Below the pieces are notes generated by a model, which saw nothing but the letters and a program-made list of their open reading frames with translations, did no database searches and had not been told where the DNA came from. Below, piece after piece: positions 16,578-24,839 of a stretch of 64,000 nucleotides of DNA. The position numbers and the translations under genes were made by a program. This stretch comes from RGIG9060 sp045645985 (lineage in GTDB: Bacteria; Spirochaetota; Spirochaetia; Treponematales; Treponemataceae): the NCBI GenBank assembly GCA_045645985.1, contig JAZRJV010000037.1, positions 1 through 64,000 on the forward strand, given 5' to 3'. Numbering within the stretch: the stretch's first letter is position 1; each line of letters starts with the position of its first letter.

Positions 16578-17756
16578 ATGAAACAAAAAATTATTTATTT
16601 TATTCTTTTGGCAATGTCATTTGCTCTTTATGCAAATGAATCTTTATCAGCAAATTACTATTTAGAAAAAATAAGTCAATTTGATGCAAATATGAAAAAG
16701 ATTAATTTAGAAAGAGCTAAAGAAATAACAAAAGCTAAAGAAATTTTAAATGCTGAAAAACTAGCAGAAAAGGCAACTATTAGCAATATAGAAAGAAAAT
16801 TCACAGAAACAGAACAACAACTAAAAGAAAGAAAGGAAAAATTATCTAAAGAATTAGATTCTGAATATAAAACAAATGAAACAAATAAAATTGCAGAAAT
16901 TAACAATAAATATGATTCTCTTATACAAATAGAAGAAGAAAATAAAAAAGCTTCAATAAGTGAATTTTTAAGTAAAAGTTTCGTTTTAGCTTATCCAGAT
17001 GTACAAATTTCTGTAGGAGAGTTTATAGTTGATGAAAATCCACAACATTTTCCTTTTACTGTTTTCTCAGAGAAAACAGAATTAGATTATAAATATACTG
17101 GAAAAATTTTATTAGAAGAAGCTAATAGAGATGCAGAGGGTGAAAGAATCGATTCAGAAAAAGATAACTATAAAGCAGAAATAACTTACAAAATAGAACA
17201 GAAAGAAAATATGTTTATAAAAAAAATTACTCAAATAATAATACGAAATGACAAAAATGCAGTAATTAGAAGATTCGATTTAAATGAATATGAAAACAAA
17301 CAAGGTTTTGCAATTCAACAAACTCCACAACCGACAACTCAAACTGAAAAAACACAAGTAACAAATAGTACTGCATCAACAGCTACAAAACCAGTACAAA
17401 AAATTGAACCAGCAAAAACAATTACACCTAAACCAGCACCTAAAACAAAACAAGTTTGGGTTGACGATGGAATGAGTACAGGAGGTATTATCACTCTATC
17501 ACTAGGAGTTCCACTAGGAACTGCTGGTGCTGCATTATTAATACCAGGTCTTATCTGGGGTGACATTGAATTTATAATACCAGGAGCTGCATCACTAGGA
17601 GTAGGTCTAATACTATGTATCATAGGCCCTTGTTGTCGAGATGGACATTACGAAACACGAGTCATAAGTAAAATAAATTCAGATCCAGTTTTGAAAAATG
17701 TAAAATTTGAAACTACAGGTTACTCAACAACTTTAGGATACAAATTTAATTGGTAA
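16578..17756 (+). CDS. Predicted envelope protein: signal peptide, coiled coil, C-terminal membrane segments
   Basis: 392 residues, family not recognised. A signal peptide or N-terminal anchor (about 1-24) is followed by a long Lys/Glu-rich coiled coil (about 30-125), a globular domain (about 130-240) and a Thr/Pro/Lys-rich linker (about 245-290). Two hydrophobic Gly/Ala/Ile-rich segments (about 300-350) come next and a short polar tail ends the protein. The globular domain resembles that of the next gene product: a shared VQxSxGxF segment and a later strand with xKKxTxxxxR are recognisable in both, so they are probably paralogues. It is first in a two-gene unit under the triple operator. Role unknown; an envelope-spanning or anchoring part is plausible. 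Confidence 0.6.
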   Translation: MKQKIIYFILLAMSFALYANESLSANYYLEKISQFDANMKKINLERAKEITKAKEILNAEKLAEKATISNIERKFTETEQQLKERKEKLSKELDSEYKTNETNKIAEINNKYDSLIQIEEENKKASISEFLSKSFVLAYPDVQISVGEFIVDENPQHFPFTVFSEKTELDYKYTGKILLEEANRDAEGERIDSEKDNYKAEITYKIEQKENMFIKKITQIIIRNDKNAVIRRFDLNEYENKQGFAIQQTPQPTTQTEKTQVTNSTASTATKPVQKIEPAKTITPKPAPKTKQVWVDDGMSTGGIITLSLGVPLGTAGAALLIPGLIWGDIEFIIPGAASLGVGLILCIIGPCCRDGHYETRVISKINSDPVLKNVKFETTGYSTTLGYKFNW

Positions 17757-17797
17757 AAGCGATGAATTTCATCGTAAAAATATTTTGGAGGATTCAA

Positions 17798-18580
17798 ATG
17801 AAGACAAAAAAAATTTTAACAGTTATGATTCTTTTATTCGTAACATCATTCATTATGGCACAAGAAAAATTAAGTGATTATCTTAATATGCTTAATGATT
17901 TAACAAATCAAGAAATTGCTATCACAAGCGAATTTAATCTTGTTTATCAATCTGCTATAAATGGATTAAACACTGATACTCAAGTAGAAATGTCTAAAAT
18001 TTCTAAAGAAGAAGCAAAGCCTTGGGAAAGTGATATTGAATACACAACAAGAATTTCTGAAGAAATTAATAAATTACAAACAAAACGAGATAAAGAAGTT
18101 GAAAGTATAACAAATGAAATAAAAGCAAATTTCAAAGAAAGACAAGATTATGTATCTAATAAAAAACAAGAAGTTATCGCTAATATGATGAAGAAAGAAT
18201 TTGTATATTCTGGGAATAGTGTACAAACATCTTTTGGTAAATTTGACAGAGATAACAAATTTTGGCCAGTTATAGTAAAAAGTCTTGAAAAGGATTTAAA
18301 TTACACATCAAGTAATTTAAAATGGTTCTTAGATTTAAGTATAATACAAGAACAATATGAATCAATATATAAAATGATGCTAAATAACGAAATAAAGGGA
18401 GAAATTTATTTTCAAGTTAGCAGAAAAACTTTAACTGATACTTATCAGAAAAAAGTTACAAAAGTTGTATTACGATCTTCTGACAATGCATCTTTAATAG
18501 AATTTCCAATAGATGAAATAGTAGAAACATTTTCTTTAACACAAACAGTTTACGAACCAAGTAGCATTATAACTGAATAA
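17798..18580 (+). CDS. Predicted secreted coiled-coil protein, paralogue of the preceding gene product
   Basis: 260 residues. The ATG at 17798 is chosen because it has a good TTGGAGG ribosome-binding site and opens with a proper signal peptide (MKTKKILTVMILLFV..., cleavage near IMAQ). The mature protein begins with a helical segment (about 25-140) followed by the globular domain shared with its upstream neighbour (VQTSFGKFDRDNKFWPV, then YQKKVTKVVLRSSD). It lacks the C-terminal membrane segments of that neighbour. The two may act as a membrane-anchored and a soluble form of one module, which is inference. A strong terminator ends the unit 14 bp downstream. Confidence 0.6.
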   Translation: MKTKKILTVMILLFVTSFIMAQEKLSDYLNMLNDLTNQEIAITSEFNLVYQSAINGLNTDTQVEMSKISKEEAKPWESDIEYTTRISEEINKLQTKRDKEVESITNEIKANFKERQDYVSNKKQEVIANMMKKEFVYSGNSVQTSFGKFDRDNKFWPVIVKSLEKDLNYTSSNLKWFLDLSIIQEQYESIYKMMLNNEIKGEIYFQVSRKTLTDTYQKKVTKVVLRSSDNASLIEFPIDEIVETFSLTQTVYEPSSIITE

Positions 18581-18593
18581 TAAATTTCTTTAC

Positions 18594-18636
18594 AAAGGCT
18601 GTATCATAAAAAGCATGGTACAGCCTTTATTATTTT
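18594..18636 (+). terminator. Terminator of the coiled-coil protein pair
   Basis: AAAGGCTGTA / TACAGCCTTT hairpin (18594-18627) followed by ATTATTTT. Confidence 0.8.
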
Positions 18637-18687
18637 AAAATTTTCACCCTAATATATAATTTTTTATCTATATTAAAATAAAATCTA

Positions 18688-18778
18688 TTCACATTCTTTA
18701 TATTATGCTGTATAATGTTTATAATTTCGAAATAATAGGATTATTGTCTAATTTTGCTAAAAATGTGGTAAATTACCA
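18688..18778 (+). promoter_or_regulatory. Promoter region and palindromic site before the malate-to-succinate operon
   Basis: TTCACA (18688-18693), 17 bp, TATAAT (18711-18716) is the best promoter. It gives a leader of about 90 nt that includes the AAGGATGG ribosome-binding site. A second possible promoter (TTGTCT 18744-18749, then TAAATT 18769-18774 with an extended TGG) overlaps a perfect 13-bp inverted repeat TGGTAA-A-TTACCA at 18766-18778, a candidate operator for the whole operon. It does not match the Rex consensus that I know. The AT-rich stretch 18637-18687 holds nothing else that I can name. Confidence 0.5.
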
Positions 18779-18813
18779 ATAAATCCAAAATAAATATTAA
18801 GGATGGTACAAGA

Positions 18814-19761
18814 ATGAGAAACAAGGTTACGATTATCGGTTCAGGTAGCGTAGGTTCAACAATCGCTTATACGATGGCAGTAGAGGGAATTGCCTCAGAA
18901 ATCGTAATGGTAGACATCAATGTAAACAAGGCTTTAGGAGAAGCTCTTGATATTAGACAGGGATTATCTTTTTACACATCATGCTCTATCTATGCAGGAA
19001 GCTATGAAGATGCAAAAGATTCTGATATCGTAATTCTTACTTCTGGAGTTGCAAGAAAACCAGGACAATCTCGTCTTGATCTTGCACAAACAAATGTAAA
19101 TATCACAAAATCAATCATTCCAGAAATCACAAAATATGCTCCAAACGCATACTATATCATCGTTTCAAATCCTATTGATATTCTTACTTATCAATTCCAT
19201 AAAACATCAGGTTTGAAAGAAAACCAAATCATCGGTTCAGGAACAGTTTTAGACTCAGCTCGTTTATGCGCAAGAATCGCTGAATATTATAAAATTAACC
19301 AAAAAAATGTTCACGCTTATGTTTTAGGTGAACACGGAGATTCATCATTCGTTCCATGGTCAATCGCAAATATTTCTAACATCCCAGTTGATGATTATCC
19401 AAACTGTATTACAGACAAAACAAAAATTCTTCCACCTTTAGTTCACGAAGAAGTTGAACAATATGTTCGCAAATCAGGTGGACGCGTTATCGAAAGAAAA
19501 GGTGCAACTTTCTATGCAATCGCAATGTCAGTTTGTCACATCTGTAAAGCATTAGTAAGCGGAGTTGATTCAGCTTTACCAGTTTCAACATTGATGCACG
19601 GTGAATACGGAATCGATGATGTTTGTTTGAGTACTCTTTCTATCGTTGGTAATAAAGGTGTAGAAGGAAAACTTGCACTTAAACTTACAGACGAAGAAGT
19701 AGAAAAACTTCAATACAGTGCAAAATGTCTTAAAGACATTATTTCTCAACTTAACTTCTAA
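18814..19761 (+). CDS. L-lactate/malate-family dehydrogenase, predicted malate dehydrogenase
   Basis: 315 residues, NAD-dependent 2-hydroxyacid dehydrogenase of the LDH/MDH fold. Rossmann motif IIGSGSVGS at 7-15; catalytic His174 in GEHGDS; Asp147 and Arg150 in LDSAR; Arg87. The backbone is LDH-like, but the substrate-discriminating loop reads VARKPGQSR, with Arg81 where lactate dehydrogenases carry Gln (position 102 in classical numbering). Arg there favours oxaloacetate/malate: the Gln102Arg change converts Bacillus LDH into an MDH. With fumarase and fumarate reductase genes next, I predict oxaloacetate reduction to malate. Automated annotation would probably call it ldh. First gene of the operon. 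Confidence 0.85.
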   Translation: MRNKVTIIGSGSVGSTIAYTMAVEGIASEIVMVDINVNKALGEALDIRQGLSFYTSCSIYAGSYEDAKDSDIVILTSGVARKPGQSRLDLAQTNVNITKSIIPEITKYAPNAYYIIVSNPIDILTYQFHKTSGLKENQIIGSGTVLDSARLCARIAEYYKINQKNVHAYVLGEHGDSSFVPWSIANISNIPVDDYPNCITDKTKILPPLVHEEVEQYVRKSGGRVIERKGATFYAIAMSVCHICKALVSGVDSALPVSTLMHGEYGIDDVCLSTLSIVGNKGVEGKLALKLTDEEVEKLQYSAKCLKDIISQLNF

Positions 19762-19783
19762 TTAAATTTTTTTGGAGAATATA

Positions 19784-21202
19784 ATGGAATACAGAATTGA
19801 ACACGATTCAATGGGCGATGTAAAAGTTCCTGCAAACAAATACTGGGCTGCTCAAACAGAAAGAAGTCACGAAAACTTTAACATCGGTGTTGGAATCGAA
19901 ACAATGCCACGAGAAATCACAAAGGCTTTTGGTGTGTTAAAAAAAGCCGCTGCAATGGCAAACAACGCACTTAAACCAGAAAAAATGACTGCAGAAAAAT
20001 TAGACGCAATTTCTAAAGCATGTGATGAAGTTATTTCTGGTGAACTTTTTGACCACTTCCCTCTTGTTGTATGGCAAACTGGTAGTGGAACTCAATCTAA
20101 CATGAACGCAAACGAAGTTATTGCAAATCGCGGTAACGAAATTGCTTCAGGACTTCCTGCAGGAACTTTCTTTGAAGATGCTTCTAAAGTAACAAAACTT
20201 CTTCATCCAAATGATGATATCAATATGAGCCAATCTTCTAACGATACTTTCCCTACAGCAATGCATATTGCAGCAGTTACAATCTTAGAAGACAAACTTA
20301 TTCCTGCTGTTGAACTTTTAATCAATACTTTTGCTCGTTTAGAAAAAGAAAACGAAGGAATCGTAAAATCAGGAAGAACTCACTTACAAGATGCAACTCC
20401 TATCACTTTCAGTCAAGAAATCTCAGGTTGGAGAACTTCTCTTGAAAGAGATATTGAACTTATCAAACTTTCACTTAAACCTTTAAGAGAACTTGCTCTC
20501 GGAGGAACAGCTGTTGGAACAGGTCTTAACGCACCAAAAGGTTTTGATGTAAAAGTTGCAGAAGCTGTTTCAAAATTAACTGGAAAAGAATTTGTTACAG
20601 CTGGAAACAAATTCCACGCTTTAACAAGTAAAGATGAATTAGTATTTGCTCATGGTGCATTAAAAGCTCTTGCTGCAGATATGATGAAAATTGCAAATGA
20701 TGTTCGCTGGCTTGCTTCAGGTCCTCGTGTTGGTCTTGGAGAAATTAAAATTCCTGAAAATGAACCAGGTTCTTCAATTATGCCAGGAAAAGTAAACCCA
20801 ACTCAATGTGAAGCTGTAACTATGGTTGCTGTTCAAGTTATGGGAAATGATGTAGCTGTTGGAATGGCTGCAAGTCAAGGTAACTTCGAACTTAACGTAT
20901 TTATGCCAGTTTGTATTTACAACTTCTTACAATCAGCTCGTTTATTGGCAGAATCAATTGTTTCTTTCAATAACAACTGTGCTGTTGGAATTACTGCAGA
21001 TAAAGAAAAAATGCACAACAATCTTCATAACTCATTGATGCTTGTAACTGCATTAAATCCATACATTGGATACGAAAATGCTGCAAAAACTGCTAAAAAA
21101 GCTTACAAAGAAAATATTTCTCTAAAAGAAGCTTGTGTTGCTCTTGGATTCTTAACTTCAGAAAAATTTGATGAAGTTTTCCATCCTGAACAAATGGTAT
21201 AA
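19784..21202 (+). CDS. fumC: Class II fumarate hydratase
   Basis: 472 residues, iron-independent fumarase of the fumarase/aspartase superfamily, interconverting malate and fumarate. The signature GSSIMPGKVNPTQ is at about residues 327-339, and TGSGTQSNMNANEV and SGRTHLQDATP are the other conserved blocks. The ATG at 19784 follows a TTGGAG ribosome-binding site. The adjacent dehydrogenase supplies malate and the fumarate reductase genes downstream use fumarate, so in this setting the enzyme probably runs in the dehydrating direction. Aspartase is the main alternative in this superfamily; the NMNANEV context and the position next to malate dehydrogenase favour fumarase. Confidence 0.92.
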   Translation: MEYRIEHDSMGDVKVPANKYWAAQTERSHENFNIGVGIETMPREITKAFGVLKKAAAMANNALKPEKMTAEKLDAISKACDEVISGELFDHFPLVVWQTGSGTQSNMNANEVIANRGNEIASGLPAGTFFEDASKVTKLLHPNDDINMSQSSNDTFPTAMHIAAVTILEDKLIPAVELLINTFARLEKENEGIVKSGRTHLQDATPITFSQEISGWRTSLERDIELIKLSLKPLRELALGGTAVGTGLNAPKGFDVKVAEAVSKLTGKEFVTAGNKFHALTSKDELVFAHGALKALAADMMKIANDVRWLASGPRVGLGEIKIPENEPGSSIMPGKVNPTQCEAVTMVAVQVMGNDVAVGMAASQGNFELNVFMPVCIYNFLQSARLLAESIVSFNNNCAVGITADKEKMHNNLHNSLMLVTALNPYIGYENAAKTAKKAYKENISLKEACVALGFLTSEKFDEVFHPEQMV

Positions 21203-21220
21203 ATTTTTACGAGGGTCTTT

Positions 21221-22012
21221 ATGAATTATAGTTATTATCCAGGTTGTACATTGCGTACAAAAGCAAAAGACTTGGATTTTTATGCAAAAAAAAGTCTTGA
21301 AGCCTTAGGTTCTTCACTTGTTGAAGTTCCAGATTGGCAATGTTGTGGAGGTGTTTACTCTACAGCAAAAGACGAAGTTGCAAATAAACTTTCTGCAGTA
21401 AGAGCATTAGTTGCAGCACGAGATGCTGGGCAAGATTTAGTTACAGTATGTTCTGCTTGTCATAATGTATTAAAGCAAGTAAACAACGACATGAAAAATG
21501 ATGAATACATCAAAAGTCATGCAAACGCTTATATGCAGTTAGAAACTCCTTACGAAGGAGAAACAAATGTTATTCACTTCCTTGAACTTTTAAGAGACAA
21601 AATCGGATTTGATGAAATTGCAAAAAAAGTAGTTAATCCAATTGGTAAAAAAATCGGTGCTTACTACGGATGTCTTTTACTTCGTCCTGGAAAAGTTATG
21701 GAAATGGATAATCCAGAAAATCCAAAAATTCTTGAAGATTTTATCAAAGCTATTGGTGGTGAACCAGTTATCTACGCTAGAAGAAATGAATGCTGTGGTG
21801 GTTATATCACTATGGAAGATAAAAATATCGCTAACAAAAAAAGCGGTTTAATTTTGGAAAATGCAAAAGAACAAGGTGCAGAACTTTTAGTTACAGCTTG
21901 TCCTCTTTGTTTATACAATCTCAAGAAAAACACTGATGGCCATGAACTTCCTGTAGTTTATTTTACAGAACTTTTAGCTCAAGCTCTCGGCGTAAAAAAA
22001 GGAGATGAGTAA
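21221..22012 (+). CDS. hdrB: Heterodisulfide reductase subunit B-like protein (HdrB)
   Basis: 263 residues with two complete CCG (cysteine-rich) domains: C9-X31-C41C42-X34-C77xxC80 and C151-X39-C191C192-X34-C227xxC230. In methanogen HdrB these eight-to-ten cysteines bind two non-cubane [4Fe-4S] clusters that split or reduce a disulfide. Both sets are intact, so the site should be functional. HdrC follows 2 bp downstream and HdrA next. The same CCG module is fused to an FrdB domain in methanogen thiol:fumarate reductase subunit TfrB; here HdrB and FrdB are separate genes of one operon. Cytoplasmic. Confidence 0.9.
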   Translation: MNYSYYPGCTLRTKAKDLDFYAKKSLEALGSSLVEVPDWQCCGGVYSTAKDEVANKLSAVRALVAARDAGQDLVTVCSACHNVLKQVNNDMKNDEYIKSHANAYMQLETPYEGETNVIHFLELLRDKIGFDEIAKKVVNPIGKKIGAYYGCLLLRPGKVMEMDNPENPKILEDFIKAIGGEPVIYARRNECCGGYITMEDKNIANKKSGLILENAKEQGAELLVTACPLCLYNLKKNTDGHELPVVYFTELLAQALGVKKGDE

Positions 22013-22014
22013 TT

Positions 22015-22401
22015 ATGGAAGCAAAAATCAGTAAGGAACAAATCATTCAGATTAGTGGTGTAAATCCTAGAAAATGTATGAGATGCGGAAAATGTTCTGC
22101 TTCTTGTCCATCCTATGATGAAATGGAATATCACCCACATCAATTTGTTTACATGGTAGAAAATGGAGATATTGAAAGTTTGGCAAAATCACCTTCACTT
22201 TTCAAATGTCTTTCATGTTTTGCTTGTATTGAACGATGTCCTAGAAATGTTGAACCTGCAAAACTTGTAGAAGCTGTTAGAACTGCTGTTGTAAGACAAC
22301 AGGGAAACAACCACTTAAAAGCAGAGCAGATTCCAGAAATGTTGGATGAAGATTTGCCTCAACAGGCTATCGTAAGTGCTTTTAGAAAGTATAAGAAATA
22401 G
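22015..22401 (+). CDS. hdrC: Heterodisulfide reductase subunit C-like ferredoxin (HdrC)
   Basis: 128 residues carrying two [4Fe-4S] motifs, C21xxC24xxC27xxxC31P and C65xxC68xxC71xxxC75P, in an otherwise small helical protein. In Hdr complexes this subunit passes electrons between HdrA and HdrB. There is no membrane segment, so it is the cytoplasmic kind of HdrC rather than the membrane HdrDE kind. Start is 2 bp after hdrB, and hdrA starts 9 bp after it, consistent with one complex. Confidence 0.9.
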   Translation: MEAKISKEQIIQISGVNPRKCMRCGKCSASCPSYDEMEYHPHQFVYMVENGDIESLAKSPSLFKCLSCFACIERCPRNVEPAKLVEAVRTAVVRQQGNNHLKAEQIPEMLDEDLPQQAIVSAFRKYKK

Positions 22402-22410
22402 GGATTAGAT

Positions 22411-24411
22411 ATGCAAAGAATCGGTGTTTTTGTGTGCCATTGTGGTACAAATATTGCTGCAACAGTTGATGTAAAAGCTGTTGCCGAAGCTCTCAGTCAC
22501 GAACCTGGTGTTGTAGTTTCTAAAGAATATCAGTATATGTGTTCTGAAGCAGGACAAAATCTTATTAAAGATGCTATCAAAGAAAATAAATTAACTGGAG
22601 TTGTTGTGTGTTCTTGTTCACCTCGTATGCACGAAGCAACTTTCAGAAAAACAGCTGCAGAAGCAGGACTTAACTCTTACATGGTAGAAATTGCCAACAT
22701 CCGTGAACAATGTTCTTGGATTCACAAAGAAGTTCCTGTAGCAACTGAAAAAGCAATCGCACTTGGAAAAGCTGCTGTTGCAAAAGTTCACTTAAACGCT
22801 CCGTTAACTCCAGGTGAAACTCCTGTTACAAAAAGAGCATTGGTTATCGGTGGTGGTATTGCAGGTATTCAAACTGCATTGGATATTGCAGATGCAGGTT
22901 TCCCAGTTGATATCGTAGAAAAAGAACCAACTATCGGTGGAAAGATGACTCAAATTGATAAAACTTTCCCTACTTTAGACTGCGCCGCTTGTATTCTTAC
23001 ACCAAAAATGGTTGACTGTGCTCAAAATGATAAAATCAGAATTTTATCTTATAGCGAAGTTGCAGAAGTAAAAGGCTTTGTTGGAAATTTCTCAGTAAAA
23101 ATCAAACGAAAGGCTCGTTTTGTTGACGAAACAAAATGTACAGGTTGTGGAGTTTGTACAGAAAAATGTCCTCAGAAAAAAGTTCCTAATGAATTTAACT
23201 TAGGAATGAATAATAGAACTGCAATTTACATTCCTTTTGCACAAGCTGTTCCAAAGGTTGCAACAATCGACCCTAATTCTTGTATGATGTTAAAAACAGG
23301 AAAATGTGGTGTTTGTTCAAAAGTTTGTGGAGCAGGTGCTATCGATTACAAACAACAAGATACTTATCTTGAAGAAAAATATGGTGCAATCGTTGTAGCA
23401 ACAGGATTTAATCCTATCAATGTTGAAAAATATGACGAATTTGCATACACACAAAGCAAAGATGTTGTAACTTCACTTGAATTTGAACGCTTGATGAATG
23501 CAGCAGGTCCTACAAACGGAACATTGCTTCGTCCATCTGACGGAAAACATCCTCATACTTTGGTTTTTGTACAATGTGTTGGAAGCCGCGAAGACGGAAA
23601 TGGTTGCAAAGGCGGAAAAGAATATTGTTCAAAAATCTGTTGTATGTATACAGCAAAACACGCAATGCTTTGTCGTGAAAAATATCCAGATACTGATGTT
23701 TATGTATTCTACATTGATGTTCGTACTCCTGGTAAAAACTTTGACGAATTCTATCGCCGTGCAGTTGAACAATACGGAGTTCACTATGTAAAAGGTATGG
23801 TAGGAAAAGTTGTACCTAGAGCAGACGGAAAACTTGAAGTTTACGGTTCAGACTTAATCGATAACAAACAAATCAAAATTGATGCTGATATGGTTGTTTT
23901 AGCAGCTGCTATCGAACCAGATAAAACAGCTCGTCCACTTGCTACAATGCTTACAGCAAGTATGGATACAAACGACTTCTTTACAGAAGCTCACCCAAAA
24001 CTTCGTCCAGTAGAAAGTCCTACAGCAGGTGTTTTCTTGTCAGGAACTTGTCAAGGACCAAAAGATATTCCAGAAACAGTTGCTCAAGCAGGTGCTGCTG
24101 CTGGAAAAGTTATTGGACTTTTAGTAAAAGATTCTCTCAAAGGAAACCCATGTGTTGCACAATCTGATCCTATGATGTGTAACGGATGTCAAGCTTGTGA
24201 AAAAGTTTGTCCTTACGGAGCTATCACTTATTCAGATACAGACTTTAGCCGAAGAAAAGACGGTTCTATGATTCGTCATGTGGCAAATGTAAATCCAGCT
24301 GTTTGTCAAGGTTGTGGAGCTTGTACAGTTGCTTGTCCTTCTGGAGCTATGGATCTTAACGGATTCTCTACAAAACAAATTATGGCGGAGGTTGATGCAA
24401 TATGTCAGTAA
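22411..24411 (+). CDS. hdrA: Heterodisulfide reductase subunit A-like flavoprotein (HdrA)
   Basis: 666 residues. An N-terminal HdrA domain opens IGVFVCHCGTNIA and includes CSCSPRMHE. The FAD Rossmann domain starts at LVIGGGIAGIQ (about 145-155), followed by FPTLDCAACILTPKMVDC. An inserted [4Fe-4S] ferredoxin lies at C243xxC246xxC249xxxC253, further cysteines at 292-307, and two C-terminal [4Fe-4S] motifs (CNGCQACEKVCP and CQGCGACTVACP). HdrA carries the bifurcating FAD in methanogen MvhADG-HdrABC and in bacterial FlxABCD-HdrABC. Here it should split NADH-derived electrons between ferredoxin and the HdrB side. The last 10 bp overlap the next gene, indicating translational coupling. Confidence 0.93.
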   Translation: MQRIGVFVCHCGTNIAATVDVKAVAEALSHEPGVVVSKEYQYMCSEAGQNLIKDAIKENKLTGVVVCSCSPRMHEATFRKTAAEAGLNSYMVEIANIREQCSWIHKEVPVATEKAIALGKAAVAKVHLNAPLTPGETPVTKRALVIGGGIAGIQTALDIADAGFPVDIVEKEPTIGGKMTQIDKTFPTLDCAACILTPKMVDCAQNDKIRILSYSEVAEVKGFVGNFSVKIKRKARFVDETKCTGCGVCTEKCPQKKVPNEFNLGMNNRTAIYIPFAQAVPKVATIDPNSCMMLKTGKCGVCSKVCGAGAIDYKQQDTYLEEKYGAIVVATGFNPINVEKYDEFAYTQSKDVVTSLEFERLMNAAGPTNGTLLRPSDGKHPHTLVFVQCVGSREDGNGCKGGKEYCSKICCMYTAKHAMLCREKYPDTDVYVFYIDVRTPGKNFDEFYRRAVEQYGVHYVKGMVGKVVPRADGKLEVYGSDLIDNKQIKIDADMVVLAAAIEPDKTARPLATMLTASMDTNDFFTEAHPKLRPVESPTAGVFLSGTCQGPKDIPETVAQAGAAAGKVIGLLVKDSLKGNPCVAQSDPMMCNGCQACEKVCPYGAITYSDTDFSRRKDGSMIRHVANVNPAVCQGCGACTVACPSGAMDLNGFSTKQIMAEVDAICQ

Positions 24412-24839
24412 ATACAGAATTTAAACCAAAAATCGTAGCATTTTGTTGTAACTGGTGTTCTTATGCAGGTGCTGACCTTGCAGGAACAAACCGCTTGAAC
24501 TACCCAGCTGATGTAAAAATCATCAGAGTTCCATGTTCTTGCCGTGTAAATCCTATGTTCATTTTACGAGCATTCCAAAGAGGTGCTGACGGTGTAATTA
24601 TGTGTGGATGTCACCCAGGAGACTGTCACTACACAAGTGGAAATTACTTTGCTCGTCGAAGAATGACTTTGCTTTTCTCAACACTTAGTTTTATGGGAAT
24701 TGAAAAAGGTAGAACAAGAGTAGAATGGGTTTCTGCCGCAGAAGGTGCTAAATTTGCAAAAACAATGAATGAATTTGTTGAAACAATCACTTCCCTTGGT
24801 CCAAATAAAAGATTGGAGGACTTAAGATGCAAGAATTAA
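24402..24839 (+). CDS. MvhD/FlxD-type iron-sulfur protein
   Basis: 145 residues of the MvhD family, which carries a [2Fe-2S] cluster and connects HdrA to its electron source (a hydrogenase in methanogens, an NADH-oxidising FlxA in bacteria). The family cysteines are visible: FCCNWCSYAGAD (C15, C16, C19), RVPCSCRVN (C45, C47) and MCGCHPGDCHY (C68, C70, C75). It overlaps hdrA by 10 bp and the next gene by 13 bp. A GGCGGAGG ribosome-binding site lies inside the hdrA end. No [NiFe]-hydrogenase subunits are nearby, so the NAD(P)H route through the FlxA-like protein is the likely input. Confidence 0.9.
   Translation: MSVNTEFKPKIVAFCCNWCSYAGADLAGTNRLNYPADVKIIRVPCSCRVNPMFILRAFQRGADGVIMCGCHPGDCHYTSGNYFARRRMTLLFSTLSFMGIEKGRTRVEWVSAAEGAKFAKTMNEFVETITSLGPNKRLEDLRCKN

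Noticed and set aside
18766..18778. Rex (NADH-sensing) operator
   Set aside because: The palindrome TGGTAAATTACCA does not match the TTGTTAA-N4-TTAACAA type of Rex site; kept only as an unassigned operator candidate.
19772..19784. Upstream TTG as the fumarase start
   Set aside because: That TTG is part of the TTGGAG ribosome-binding site for the ATG at 19784.
24402..24839. An [NiFe]-hydrogenase cluster suggested by the MvhD-like protein
   Set aside because: No MvhA or MvhG-type hydrogenase subunit genes are in the operon; a FlxA-type flavoprotein takes that place.
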